This document shows, in pieces, positions 1 through 10,019 of a stretch of DNA of 64,000 nt; position 1 is the first letter of the stretch; each line of letters starts with the position of its first letter. Both the position numbers and the translations under genes were made by a program. The stretch comes from Topomyia yanbarensis (lineage: Eukaryota; Arthropoda; Insecta; Diptera; Culicidae): the NCBI RefSeq assembly GCF_030247195.1, contig NC_080672.1:371264166-371328165 (forward strand), given 5' to 3'. Below the pieces are notes generated by a model. The model was not told where the DNA came from and did no database searches. It saw only the letters and a program-made list of their open reading frames with translations.

Positions 1-240
1 TTAAGTAGTTTTGGAATGGCAGGTTACACCGTACAAAAAGTTTCATCACCGAGTCGTTTGTCGATATTTTTGCATAGAATAATTACAGCATGTTATTGAA
101 ATGATAGACTTTAATGTACAAAAGTTTTGATCAATTCGCATCACGCAAAGTTCCAAAAAATCGCAAAAAATTAAGCGAATGTTTAAAGTATATTTACATT
201 TTTAGGTTATTTTGAATATGTTGAATCGTTTAAATAAATA
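1..240. repeat. Diverged interspersed repeat, related to 57062-57260
   Basis: This AT-rich stretch shares a run of short blocks, in the same order, with 57062-57260: AAGTAGTTTT, then TCGTTTGTCGATATTTTTGC, then TGTTATTGAAAT, then TTCGC followed by CAAAGTTC. The match is broken by small insertions and deletions, which suggests two old copies of one family. No coding capacity or terminal repeats are visible, and the left end lies outside the window. The superfamily is not recognised. Confidence 0.5.
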
Positions 241-262
241 TAATTAAACAGGAAAGAACAAA

Positions 263-512
263 TGGTCGGTGTTAAGTCAGACCGGACCAAGTCGCAATAC
301 ATCAAAAAATGAGTTAATGATAGCACTGGATAAAGAATTTCTTCATCTACATTCCACTTTTACCAGCTTTGAAATATGAAACAATCAACAAGAATTATGC
401 TAAATAATATTTTCCAATTATAATGTAAAGGATGCTACGATTCAAACTTTAAACGCGTTTTTCTTGAAATCAATGCACTGTCACTTAGTCCGGTCTGACC
501 TAACACCGACCA
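263..512. mobile_element. 250-bp MITE with about 30-bp terminal inverted repeats
   Basis: The left end begins TGGTCGGTGTTAAGTCAGAC and the right end, read on the other strand, begins TGGTCGGTGTTAGGTCAGAC. About 30 bases match with only a few differences. The interior is AT-rich with no open frame. The inverted ends, small size and lack of coding sequence are those of a non-autonomous DNA transposon. The flanks (ACAAA on the left, AATATT on the right) do not show a clear target duplication, so I do not assign a superfamily. Confidence 0.75.
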
Positions 513-715
513 AATATTCCTAGAACAAGATATTGATTAATCAGTTTTCTGACCAATTATGAACAGTTCATAATACAAAATGTATTTTCTGATTGGATAT
601 ACAATAAAATGTCAACGAGATTCCTAAAGCAAGAAATTAGCATTACGTATCAAACTAAAAATGAATTTGTATATAATTGCACCATTGAAAAGGAACGAAA
701 AAAAAGGAATATATA

Positions 716-797
716 AGGTCATTCGCCTTTTCCGCCAATGTGCCAGGTGCGCTGCGTACAAGGCAATCGATTTACCAACTACGCTACGCCCACCCCC
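716..797 (-). repeat. Degraded tRNA-derived SINE (Feilai-like), internal deletion
   Basis: Read on the minus strand this contains GGCGTAGCGTAGTTGGTAAA (A-box side), then GCAGCGCACCTGG, then GGCGAATGACC, the same blocks in the same order as the better SINE at 48146-48310. The segment that should hold the B box and the CCCCGCACATAGGGTTAG block is missing, so this copy has an internal deletion. It is a dead fossil copy. Confidence 0.75.
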
Positions 798-1860
798 TAA
801 AAAACCAAATTAAAATAAATAGTTCAAATATCTTTAAACTTCTTTAAAACTTTGTTGATAACATTGGAATCATTTTTTGAGGCGAGAAATTCAGCAGATC
901 AAACAAATTTCTAAGCTACAGTCCAGTTTCGATTATCCGTAGTGCTCAAAAAATTCTCACTCCTGATAATCAAATAAAAAAATATTTCATGAAAAAATTT
1001 GTTTTATGTACAAAAAATACGCCCTAAGATGTATGCGTACATGTAGGACTTTTTTTGTCAAACCATTTCACAGTATTTTTGACAATACCCTGCGATAAAT
1101 TATTCACACGAGAACAGCAAAATGTATAACAGTCAAGTATTTTAAAATATTGTAAGATGATCTAATACTTTCGTTTTGGTGAAATAGTTGCAGTTGTTAA
1201 TCCCTCTTGAAGTGTGTTATTTGCTACCTCTAGAAGGTATAAAAAACATAATACAGCCATTAGAAATGTTGAAGAGCTTGATTTGTGAAGATCTTTACTG
1301 AAGACCAAAAATCTTCTACTGGTACTACTCTCCAAGCTATAGGCCGGTGTATTTCAATGCCCCGAAAAATTCTCAACTTTATTCGTACCACGGACCCCTT
1401 CAAAATCACACCATGTTGTAGTGGACCCCCATGGTTTAACGTCGATTTGTATGCAATCGAAAAAAATGCTTGAAAGTCCAAAATACATCCGGAAAAAACA
1501 TATTTGGTTATAGTTGAAAGAAATATCTCTTGCTGAAATTGGACCCTATTAATTTCACAATTTCACAATTTTCATGTAGAAATATACAGAAAGAACAGCT
1601 CATGTTAAAAAGAAGGAAAATGTTCACAGAGCATTTAATAACTATGAATATTGTAAACTAAAGAATAATTAATTTATGTAGTAATTTATGACTAAAATCA
1701 GATTCGTTATTATTTAGTACGTATCTATAGATTTATCTATTATGGTTATTCAGATAAATAGAATAGCATTCGGCCTAATTACTCAATCAGCATTCGGATG
1801 TTTGGAATTTTGCTAAAAGGTTCATCATATTTGTTACACATGCAAAGATGGGAAATAATT
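798..1860. other. AT-rich stretch, no supported feature
   Basis: I see only AT-rich DNA here. Two overlapping open frames of about 60-73 codons on opposite strands around 1260-1480 have no recognisable motif and no conserved partner elsewhere in the window, so I do not call them genes. Confidence 0.5.
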
Positions 1861-1944
1861 GAACTCTTTTGATACGTTCGCCATAAAAGGGGCGGCAGAT
1901 TTAATTTCCTGCACCGACCGGCAAAAAAACTCGCCCCGCCACTG
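1861..1944. mobile_element. Terminal fragment of a hAT-type element
   Basis: Read on the minus strand from 1944 the sequence starts CAGTGGCGGGGCGAGTTTTT, a CAGTGGCG-type terminus like those of the hAT-type elements at 3553, 10020 and 22245. I could not find the opposite end or a matching 8-bp target duplication, so this is treated as one surviving end. Confidence 0.45.
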
Positions 1945-2177
1945 AGCTTGAGTACAATGAGTTCAGCTTTAGCCTTTGTATCGTTGGCTGAAAACCCATT
2001 GGAATTCGCCCGCCCATGCGAGAATTTTATATTTTCTCATCGTTTCAATGCTTCTCTATGGTGAATTTGGGCAGTTACTAAATCTTCTGGTGGCGAGGCA
2101 CCCAGAGACTTCAAACATCTTAAATCGCGAGCGCTTGTCATAATATCTTTTACCCAAACCCCTATATTCACTAACAA

Positions 2178-2450
2178 ATATCCTCCCCCGTGGTAGGTGT
2201 GGAGTTGCGGAGTAGTATATACGGTCTTTTGTTAAAGCAAGTATCAGACTAACATTCCTTCTCTGTCCTTCCGCGATCTATGTTCGGGCCTGGACGGATC
2301 AATAAACACTTTGGGATTACCAGGAGTTGCGCATTGAAAGATGTTTCGCTACCTCCAAGCAACTTGTTCAACTTCAGCTAGTCTATATCGATAACGGAGT
2401 AGCAGCCAAGGGTGGTCGCGCAAACTCAAGCTCAACAGTCTGAAGGAAAA
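2178..2450 (-). repeat. Interspersed repeat, inverted relative to 62395-62690
   Basis: On the minus strand this reads through GAGCTTGAGTTTGCGCGACC, GCTGCTACTCCGTTATCGAT, GTAGCGAAACATCTTTCAATG and GGAAGGACAGAGAAGGAATG, all of which recur in the same order on the plus strand at 62395-62690. The two copies differ by substitutions and a small indel but are clearly one family. No open frame spans it. Its class is unknown to me. Confidence 0.7.
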
Positions 2451-2454
2451 TAGT

Positions 2455-2505
2455 CTTGGAGCCTTATATGCGCTAGAAAAAAATTGGGCATGAAATGGTT
2501 GAGAT
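2455..2505. mobile_element. End fragment of the TTAA-type MITE family (see 41155 and 49458)
   Basis: The block TATATGCGCTAGAAAAAAAT followed by TGGGCATGAAATGGTT matches the terminus of the elements at 41155-41601 and 49458-49962, where the equivalent reads ATGCACTAGAAAAAAGTCGG and GCATGAAAGGG. Only this end is present, so the copy is truncated. Confidence 0.6.
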
Positions 2506-2525
2506 GCATTGCGAATATTTACATT

Positions 2526-3000
2526 TCTTATAAAAGAAATGTGTAGAATTCGCTCAAACTTTCGAGATTTTTTTTCCGAGGCCCAGAGGCCCGATTCTTA
2601 TATACCAATCGACTCAGATCGACGATTTGGGACAATGTCTGTGTGTGTCTGTGTGTGTATGTAACGGACAAACTCTCGTTCGTGTTTCTCAGCAATGGCT
2701 GAACCGATCTTTTCAAAACCAATTTTAAATAAAAGACCTATCACCCAGACAGAACGCTATTAATTTGCTTTTGATCCTGATGTTTAGTTCCCAAGATATG
2801 AATGTTTGAAAGTGTAAAAATGGTGCTTTTGCAGTTTTTTTAAAATTATCTGTCGAAATTGACGACATAGATAAACACTTTTTATATATCTTTGGACAGC
2901 CTATACGAATACCTTTCGAACGAGCTATAGATTGTTGAAATCGACCTATTATCAAAAGAGATATTTATCATTAAATATGAACGAAACATTTTTATCATTT
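2526..3000. repeat. Repeat with (TG)n tract and AGAGGCCCGATTC module
   Basis: The order of blocks is: a short AT-rich hairpin (TTTCTTATAAAAGAAA), then CCGAGGCCCAGAGGCCCG, then ACCAATCGACTCAGATCGAC, then a TG-rich tract, then CTCAGCAATGGCTGAACCGA. A related but reverse-oriented set (TTTGCCGAACTCGACGAACT, (CA)n, AGCCATCTCTGAGAAA) occurs at the end of the composite repeat near 24170-24400, and a shorter one at 9300-9400. These belong to one large family of mosquito repeats. The 3' limit is my estimate. Confidence 0.5.
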
Positions 3001-3552
3001 CTCATAGCCACAAATAAGACCAAAAACATGCAATCTATTTTTAACGCCAAAACGGCTAATTCTAGGTCAATAGTATCTTCGAAGAATTAAATGGATGCAA
3101 TATGGCCTTTCTTTTGGTTTTATTTTTTTGCAGATTAATCCATCTACGAGTGAGATATTTTCATAAATTTTCTTGGAAGTGATTGTATTGAAATGATGTC
3201 TTCAGCTAATTTATAGCTCTTACTTTTGCGAATAACTTTACTGAAGACATCAAATATCTGTTTTGTTTACTTTAAAACTTTTAAAACTTAGTTTGTGGAA
3301 TACTCTTTGTCGCCTATTTATTGTTCAATATAATATAAATTAGCCAAATATTATTTCGATAAAACGAATTTCGTATTTCCTTTTCCCATCTACAATCGCT
3401 AGAAATAACCGCCGAACAATTCCAAGTTGTCTACATGGATGCATAAATTATCATTTGCGCGAACCTGATGACTGCAAAGTTTCTAAGTTACAAACATCGG
3501 ATCGATCTGAAACATATCTTGAAAAATGAAAAGCTATATAAATAACTCTAAG
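3001..3552. other. AT-rich stretch, no supported feature
   Basis: No ORF with recognisable protein content, tandem repeat or inverted repeat of note is visible. It may include the diverged body of the preceding repeat. Confidence 0.4.
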
Positions 3553-4701
3553 CAACGGCGTAGCCAAGAGAAGGCTCCAGGATTCAACCCCACCCTCTGC
3601 CCCCACCCAAAAATATAATTGGATTGATGAGAATAATTCATTGATGCTGACTGACTTCATTCAATACTACAATAATAAGTATCCGTTTTAAACATCATGA
3701 GAACTTTTGAAAAGTTGTGGGAATGAAATCCTGACTGATCTATTGGTCTTGATCTAACAGCTGTCTAATCACATCAATATCAAATGCCTGCATGAAAACA
3801 TTTGAATAGAAACTCATCTTGAGCTCACTGTTGAATTTGCTGAACATGCCTTTATTTTGAGAATGCTTAGAGTTAAGACGAAAACGTAATATTTAATAGC
3901 GAGGATGACACTTTCCGAAAGTAGTGTAAAACTTATGAAAAATGGCGTTTTCCGTTCGACTCTAGCTGGTCCTGATCAATTTTGATGAGCTTTTAATTTA
4001 CAACAATGTATTACCAGTTATATGAATAGGTGACATAAATGTTCGCAAACAGTAATTTAAGGTCAAGATTACATCATTTTGCAACCGCCAATTTCGGAGA
4101 TTTAGTATCTTCGATGAATTTTACAAACGTTAAACAGCACATCAGCTGATAAAATAACTTTGGCGTTATATCCTTCAAGAAGTATTTATGGAGAATTTAC
4201 TCTTCAAACAGTTCTAGTCCGAGACTTAATGTTTTCAGCAAAATTTTGGGGAGTGCTATTACAAACCACTTTGTTGAAGACATGAAGGCTCCGTTTGTTC
4301 AGAGTAACAACATATTTTAGGCTATTTGTACCTTTAAAATAAATTATTATGATTTTACTGTTTATCATCTTCTACTACTTATAAACAATAAATTTTACAT
4401 CCAAAGCTTGAGTTTGTGAAGCTCGCAATAAAGTTGTTTAAGATAGAAAAAAAAGATTAAGGAACATTTCGTAAATATCATTTTAAAACTCGATATACTC
4501 CCTACGCGTAGTATTCATTCCTGCAATAAAATTGTTTTAAATGATAGTCTCAACAAATTCGCTAAAGAAACGAATTCTGTTACTATTTTTTGAAAAATAA
4601 TTCTCCATAATTTCAAAACTTCAAATATGACGGTTTCGGAGTTATGCCATTTGGAGATTAAGTTCGATTATCACCAAACCGAATTTCTAGTTACGCCACT
4701 G
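3553..4701. mobile_element. 1,149-bp non-autonomous hAT-type element
   Basis: The left end begins CAACGGCGTAGCC and the right end, read on the other strand, begins CAGTGGCGTAACTAGAAATT. The flanks are ACTCTAAG on the left and ACCCTAAG on the right, an 8-bp duplication with one mismatch. An 8-bp duplication and CAGTGGCG termini are typical of hAT transposons. The interior shares blocks with the element at 10020-11921 (TTCAGCAAAATTTT, TTTGTTGAAGACATGAAGGC). There is no transposase ORF, so it would depend on an enzyme made elsewhere. Confidence 0.75.
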
Positions 4702-4729
4702 ACCCTAAGTAAGTAGAAACAAAGTCGTT

Positions 4730-5285
4730 CTACACTCGTCCACAAGAAACTTCTTCGAATACTGCCTATCTATTATAATACAGTGAAATGGGGTCATTTG
4801 ATTAGCCCTTAGTCTACTGCCGATTTTGTCAGTTTCATATGTAAATATGTTTGCACTTCGTAAACTAAACTAGACGACATTTTCTCTTCCATCGTATAAA
4901 ACACGTAGTATGCTCATTAACATACAAACACTCAAAGAACGCCGCGAGTTTGTCATGATTTGCTTTATCAACGACATTATTTCTCAACGTGTACAATCCG
5001 CATCATTACTCTCGCAAATCAAATTTTATGTACCTAGCCGTCAACTAAGAACTCGTAATTTATTCCAAGAACAATCTTTTAGGACAAATTATGCTAAAAA
5101 TTGCCCCATCAATAGAATGATGCGTCATTATTATGAAAATTGTGCAATAATCGACCGTTCCATGTCCAGAAAACCAATTAAATTTGAACTTAATCGTAGA
5201 AATAATGTATAGTATATAAGCAAATATTGTAATACCATTCTATGTAGTCTACATGTGCTTGACGAAAATAAATAAATAATGATGG
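4730..5285 (+). pseudogene. 3' end of a non-LTR retrotransposon (RT C-terminal region)
   Basis: A frame at 4910-5212 encodes about 100 residues ending in a stop. It contains RRXFVMICFINDII, then LRTRNLF, then FRTNYAKNCPINRMM, which resembles the far C-terminal region of reverse transcriptases of insect non-LTR elements. It is followed by a short 3' UTR and an AATAAATAAATAATG-like tail near 5265-5285. No RT catalytic motif is upstream, because the sequence immediately before is the hAT-type element. This fits the common 5' truncation of LINE insertions. The upstream boundary at about 4730 is estimated and the clade is uncertain. Confidence 0.6.
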
Positions 5286-6002
5286 GCTCCAGCAGACGAA
5301 CAAGGTTGAATTAGGGTAAATCCATTCTTGAGCATATTTTTCTTACCTTAAAAATGCAAATATGCAAAAATAAAAAATCATTTTTTTTAAATTTGCGCTA
5401 GAAGTTCCCTTTAAGAGAAATTTATATTATATAATCAGAAATAGCTATCAGACTAGATCAAGGGAAGGGGAAAATATTTTAACAGCTTCAGTTTATTATA
5501 AAGAAAGAAATAAGTATGTCCCGATTTAGTCAATGTCAGCTTGAAACACAATGAGGTTGATAAAAACGAGTTTTTACTGTATTTATTATTCACTGTGTCC
5601 CACATTAATAGGTACATCCCATTTTTGAGGATATTTTTTTCAATTGCATCGAACTACACCAATTTTTTGGTAGTTTTCAAGGGGTTATTTTATCGACTTC
5701 TTCTAAAATTTTGTTGAACGTCATTCGTGCGATAGTTTATATTAAAAGGGCTTCCTAAATTAATTGGTATACTTAAGGGCTTATATGTTGCGGATTGAGA
5801 AAATACAGAAATGTTTAGCCTTTTTCCTACACAATATTACAAAGGCTTATTAAACAACTTTCCCTAATAAGGTTGTAAAAATTAAAAAGTATTTGAGAAT
5901 TATTAATAGCTTTAGTAAACGGAGTCGCTCCACAACGCAGATTATTTTTTATGGCTAGCGGTGAGCACGATTTCCCGAATTGCTGAACTGAAAATTATGG
6001 AA
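5286..6002. other. AT-rich stretch with a weak direct repeat
   Basis: No gene is visible. The phrase TCCATTCTTGAGCATATTTTT (5320 region) recurs in altered form as TCCCATTTTTGAGGATATTT near 5617, which could mark a diverged repeat, but the ends are not clear enough to annotate an element. Confidence 0.35.
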
Positions 6003-6004
6003 TA

Positions 6005-6326
6005 GGGTAAACGAGCCCTTATTCATCTCATTAGTCAGGATATCACACTGTTTCGTTGATAACTCGACTTAGAGTGACTGGATTACGCTTAAATAGGTAT
6101 CATCATCTTTGTTTCGTTCCGAAGAAGCATAACAGTTAAAATTTTCGCTTGGAAAACGTAAAATGCTTGCGTTTGAGCGAAGCGAAAAGTCGAGTACAAC
6201 GTATCTTTATTCATTCTACCATTTGAGCTAATGCATTGAATAGAGATAGCAGATACTGCTTTAACTAATGTGGTCAAATGGGTGAGATGAATAGAGGAGC
6301 TAAGATGAATTAAGGTGCAGTAACCC
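6005..6326. mobile_element. 322-bp MITE flanked by TA, with inverted ATTCATCTC blocks
   Basis: The left end reads GGGTAAACGAGCCCTTATTC and the right end, on the other strand, reads GGGTTACTGCACCTTAATTC. Both are immediately flanked by TA. ATTCATCTC lies just inside the left end. Its counterparts inside the right end read GAGATGAAT and AAGATGAAT, so the motif is arranged in inverted orientation. The TA duplication is compatible with a Tc1/mariner-type non-autonomous element, but the internal identity is low. No coding sequence. Confidence 0.55.
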
Positions 6327-6384
6327 TAGCAGTTAGTTTTTAGAATTCTTTACAGATTTAAACCACTGAAAATCGCGCAAATGG

Positions 6385-6478
6385 CTCGGAATGAGACCCG
6401 CTAGTGCCCTAAGTCGATTTCGTTAGATTTTCAGAGCAGCGTGCACCCAGTGCACTAACACAAGGGACGGAAGGTTAT
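6385..6478. repeat. Partial inverted copy of the TTAA element at 6921-7036
   Basis: The blocks GCCCTAAGTCGATTTCG, TAGATTTTCAGAGCAGCGTG and CGGAAGGTTA recur in reverse complement at 6920-7000. The two are separated by about 440 bp and face opposite ways, giving a loose foldback. This copy lacks a clean left terminus. Confidence 0.55.
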
Positions 6479-6920
6479 CGAAAAGTTTCGTGGAAACAAA
6501 AATTCCAGTGATGATGATTTTTCTTAACGGGTTGCGAGAGTTTTTTATTTGTTCTTTGGCATTAGGATAATAATTCAAATCAAAGATACTACTGGGAAGT
6601 CACTTTTAGAAAAAGTCGATATCGAAGTAAAGTTTAAACTATGCACGCATTCACTTCCGAGGTAGTGTGATACCAAGAACTGCAGTTTCAGTTCTTAGTT
6701 CTCTGCATGTGTTATCAAAAACATCGTGAAACATAAAGTTCTAAATATTCTCAATCGATATAATATCCGAAGAGAGTGATAAGAGTTATAAGAAATGTCC
6801 CATCACACTGTTAGGTGGATTAAAAGCGTTTTTTTTATTAAACCTATTTCGAAGTTTTATTGAGCCATTGACTCTTCAATAACGTGAAAAATCTCAAGCC
6901 TAATAAGTTTGACAGTTTAA

Positions 6921-7036
6921 CCTTCCGGCAGTCGCGCTAGTGTACTGAGTGCACGCTGCGCTGAAAATCTAGCGAAATCGTCTTAGGGCACCAGCGGCTG
7001 CTCGTTCAGTGGGCCATAAGCGCGACTTCCGGAGGG
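6921..7036. mobile_element. 116-bp MITE with TTAA target duplication
   Basis: TTAA lies on both sides (6917-6920 and 7037-7040). The ends are CCTTCCGGCAGTCGCGC and, on the other strand, CCCTCCGGAAGTCGCGC, 17 bases with three differences. TTAA duplication with C-rich ends is characteristic of piggyBac-type elements. At 116 bp this is a minimal non-autonomous copy. Confidence 0.65.
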
Positions 7037-7040
7037 TTAA

Positions 7041-8930
7041 TGAATTTAATAATCTTCCAGCGGATGAGAAGCCCGAAAAACCCACGTGAAAGCTAATTCG
7101 ATGCAGGAAGAATAAAATCGCTGCAGATAACCGTTCGTTAAAGAGATAAACCGAAACTCTTTCCAATTCGAAACAACAAAAATATCCTCAGCAAACCCAG
7201 CCAAAACCTACGGAAGACAGCAAAAGTTTTTCTTACTCGAACCAGTCCCCCCCCCCACCCTGGTCCGCACATCCGATACCTACTATCCGATTTCAATTGA
7301 TTTCGTGATGGCCTTCAGCGAAATTTGTATTACAAACGATCCCTTCCGTTTGACAAACTGTCCGTATACATAGACTCTGGTGTAAACGCGGTATCTTGTA
7401 TCCAGCACAGGGTAAGCCTGAGGAGGCATGGATCGAACCGCGGTAGGCAGCAGCAGCCAATCCTGCCAAATTGATATTTATTGCAAAAGTTAGTCCTACA
7501 GAGCGGTTAACGGAACTGTGTGGTGGTGGGTGAGGGAAACGAACCGGGAGGAAAACGCACTTTCGGCACGTCCCGAACTACGACAAACTTTTGCCGAGTG
7601 TGTGTAGGTGTGCGCTCGGGAATGGATCTCAGCAAATATTGAACCGGTACAGGAATAATTTTGTTTTGCGTAATATGATAGTGAATGATGTGAGGATGAG
7701 TGGAACACCATTATGGAACTATAGATCGTTTGATAAAATGGTTTTAAAACGTGGAATAAGAGAGCAGTAAGTCAACTATCTGCCGAAGTCTTTAAGGGTT
7801 TAAACTGCTTAGCTTGTAAATGTCGAGCGTTAGTTTAACGTGCACCAAGCGACGGTACATTCGAATAAGTGGCTAGGCTAAGTATTCTTGCCTGTGTTGA
7901 AAGTTGCAAATTTTGCAGTTACCCAGCTTTCAACTGATTTAAACATAATAAAATTGAAATGCCCGACGAACCGCCTTCTGACATCCATCACATCTCACCA
8001 AACGGCAATTATTGTAATTGAACCACCTTTTCCCGATTTGTTTTCATCCGAACTTAGAGGCACTTCATCAAAAAAGTATCATCGAGCAAAAAATACCATC
8101 AATAAAAATTCAATTATCCCTTTCCGGCGTCCATCCGTGACCCCGATCCGCCGTGTGACCGGCGAGTGTTCGGGTGGGCCAACAATAGTCCGTGTAATCC
8201 TGTTTTCCTTTCGGTTCGAATGCTCGCCCGCTCGGGGCTCTTTGGAAAAATCGGTGTTTGGTTGGAATGACTCAAGAGGTGGGGAGGGGTTAGAAACGAT
8301 GAAAAAAACGCTGCTGCCCGGTATCATCAATCATTTGGCTACAGGCACGTTCCGGGACTTCTGAGTTGGTCTTGGTATCTAGTGCTTCCGGTGCTACTCG
8401 CACCACTATAGGTGTATACTTGTGTCGTCGCACTCATCCCAGCACGACAGGGTGATTTGTCCCGACGAAATCTGGCCGCCATCAGCGGGAAAAGATCAAT
8501 ATTCACTGCTTTCGAGCTGCTGACAGGTGCATAGTGGTGAAGAATGTGGCCGTTTGGTGGTTAAACTAGAGAGTAGGGAAGATCCGTCAAAATTTGGATG
8601 ACATTAAGCCAATGTTTTCGAGATGAAAGGTAATGTATTTTTCATCGGGTCTTGGGTCTAGACGGTCTCTGCCCTAATCCAAGATTAAATCTTGAAAATG
8701 GCGTATGTAGTTTAAGACAATCCTTTACTAGCAATGAAATCATACCAGAGGTGAAACTGTTGAGAAAGAACAAAACTTTAAGAAATACACATAAACTGTT
8801 ATTTTTTATGTTTTTAAATAATTGAGAGCCATGTGTCGAATTACCAATCTTATTTTGCTATTTACTTTTGGACAAATTAGAACGATTAAATTGGTGTTTA
8901 AGTTCGCTCAAATTTATATAAGTAACTTTC
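7041..8930. other. Unique, relatively GC-rich non-coding stretch
   Basis: This interval is less AT-rich than its surroundings, contains a C-run at 7247-7257, and shares no repeat with the rest of the window. A 158-codon open frame at about 7888-8361 lacks an ATG start, shows no protein-like motif and overlaps an antisense frame, so I do not call it a gene. It may be intergenic or intronic host sequence. No promoter or splice-bounded exon can be supported. Confidence 0.4.
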
Positions 8931-8934
8931 GTAC

Positions 8935-9290
8935 CAAATTATTTATTCATGCTTAATGTACACCATTCTGAAAAGCCATAGGTTGTGAAAATCCATGCGC
9001 GTACGATGGAGACGTTGTAGCATTGGAGTTCTTGGATTTGAGTTCGATATGCGATAACAAATTTTGATCTCGAATCTGTCAAACTAAGTGCTTTTGAGGC
9101 AAGCTGACTGTCAGAGCAAAATAAATTATTTTTCGGCAAATTGCTTATTGAAGTTCCGGGTGTACGCCACGCAGAATCACAAAGCTTTTCACTTGTACTA
9201 CTATGCAGTATTTACCAAGCGAATGGGAGAGATCTAATCTCATTTTACGACAGTAGTCACCAATACCGGCTTAGTGTAACAAGCTATGCT
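8935..9290 (-). pseudogene. Non-LTR retrotransposon RNase H fragment
   Basis: On the minus strand the sequence encodes a stretch including FCSDSQLASKAL, which resembles the DSQ-AIKAL region of the RNase H domain of I/LOA-type non-LTR elements. The same region, more decayed, occurs at 14690-14910 in the same orientation, with shared blocks such as CTGTCAGAGCAAAA and ATTTACCAAGCGAATG (one difference). Only part of the domain is present and flanking sequence gives no continuous frame. A dead fragment. Confidence 0.7.
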
Positions 9291-9299
9291 TAGATTTTT

Positions 9300-9400
9300 T
9301 ACCTTCTATTTATAAAAGAAACATACCACTCAAATACTGAAGATTTTTTCCGTGGCTCAGAGGATCAAATCTTGTACACCAATCGTCTCACATTGACCAA
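9300..9400. repeat. Fragment of the (TG)n repeat family
   Basis: The order TTTATAAAAGAAAC, then CCGTGGCTCAGAGGATCAAA, then ACACCAATCGTCTCA parallels 2526-2640. The copy stops before the TG tract. Confidence 0.5.
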
Positions 9401-9544
9401 TTGTTTTTTTTTCGAGAGGGAATCTTCAAAAGACACCACTGCCTGATGGCTTGCGGTGGTGCCGGAGGCGTATTGCGGTACTTTGTCGTAAATCTACCGA
9501 TTAAACCCCAACTTCTTGTTTCTCCATATCCTCATCTTCCCATG

Positions 9545-9690
9545 ACGGGCACTTTTAACCCGAATGGGTAGTAGAACAAGCATATGGTTGAGGTCTGTAC
9601 ATTACTACAAAAATATCCCAGTTTCGCAATATACACACCTGCATTACAAGCACATAAAATCTTTCGAAAAGCGTTTATTCGAATGAAACT
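9545..9690. mobile_element. Left part of the 300-bp hAT-type MITE family
   Basis: ACCCGAATGGGTAGTAGAAC, TTTCGCAATATACACACCTG and CATTACAAGCACAT align with the first half of the complete element at 58434-58733. The sequence stops where the middle of that element would be. The matching right half is found at 12700-12832. Confidence 0.55.
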
Positions 9691-10019
9691 GTCATAACCG
9701 TGCTAGATCTCGACCGAGAACATTCAGTTTTTGTTTTGGTCTAGTTTGTGTTATTGTTCTCGGAGTTATTTCTATCCGTAATGATGGAAGCTCAGACATC
9801 GCGTGTACAAGTGAAAATAAAAATTACCGGATAATAGCTATTGGCTATTTGAAAATAACCTCTGTCAATAGGCTGTCAGCGCAAATGTGTTTGCAGTTTA
9901 CTGATACTACAGCTGAACACCAATTTCTCCCTTGTTCTAAATTTGGTTGCATTAATTTCCCGTTCTCTTCGATAAAACCTTCTTTTCGCACATATTGAAG
10001 CCCGCATGTTAGTGTTGGC

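Noticed and set aside
7888..8364. 158-codon open frame on the + strand
   Set aside because: No ATG at its start, composition follows local GC content, an antisense frame overlaps it, and no motif is recognised.
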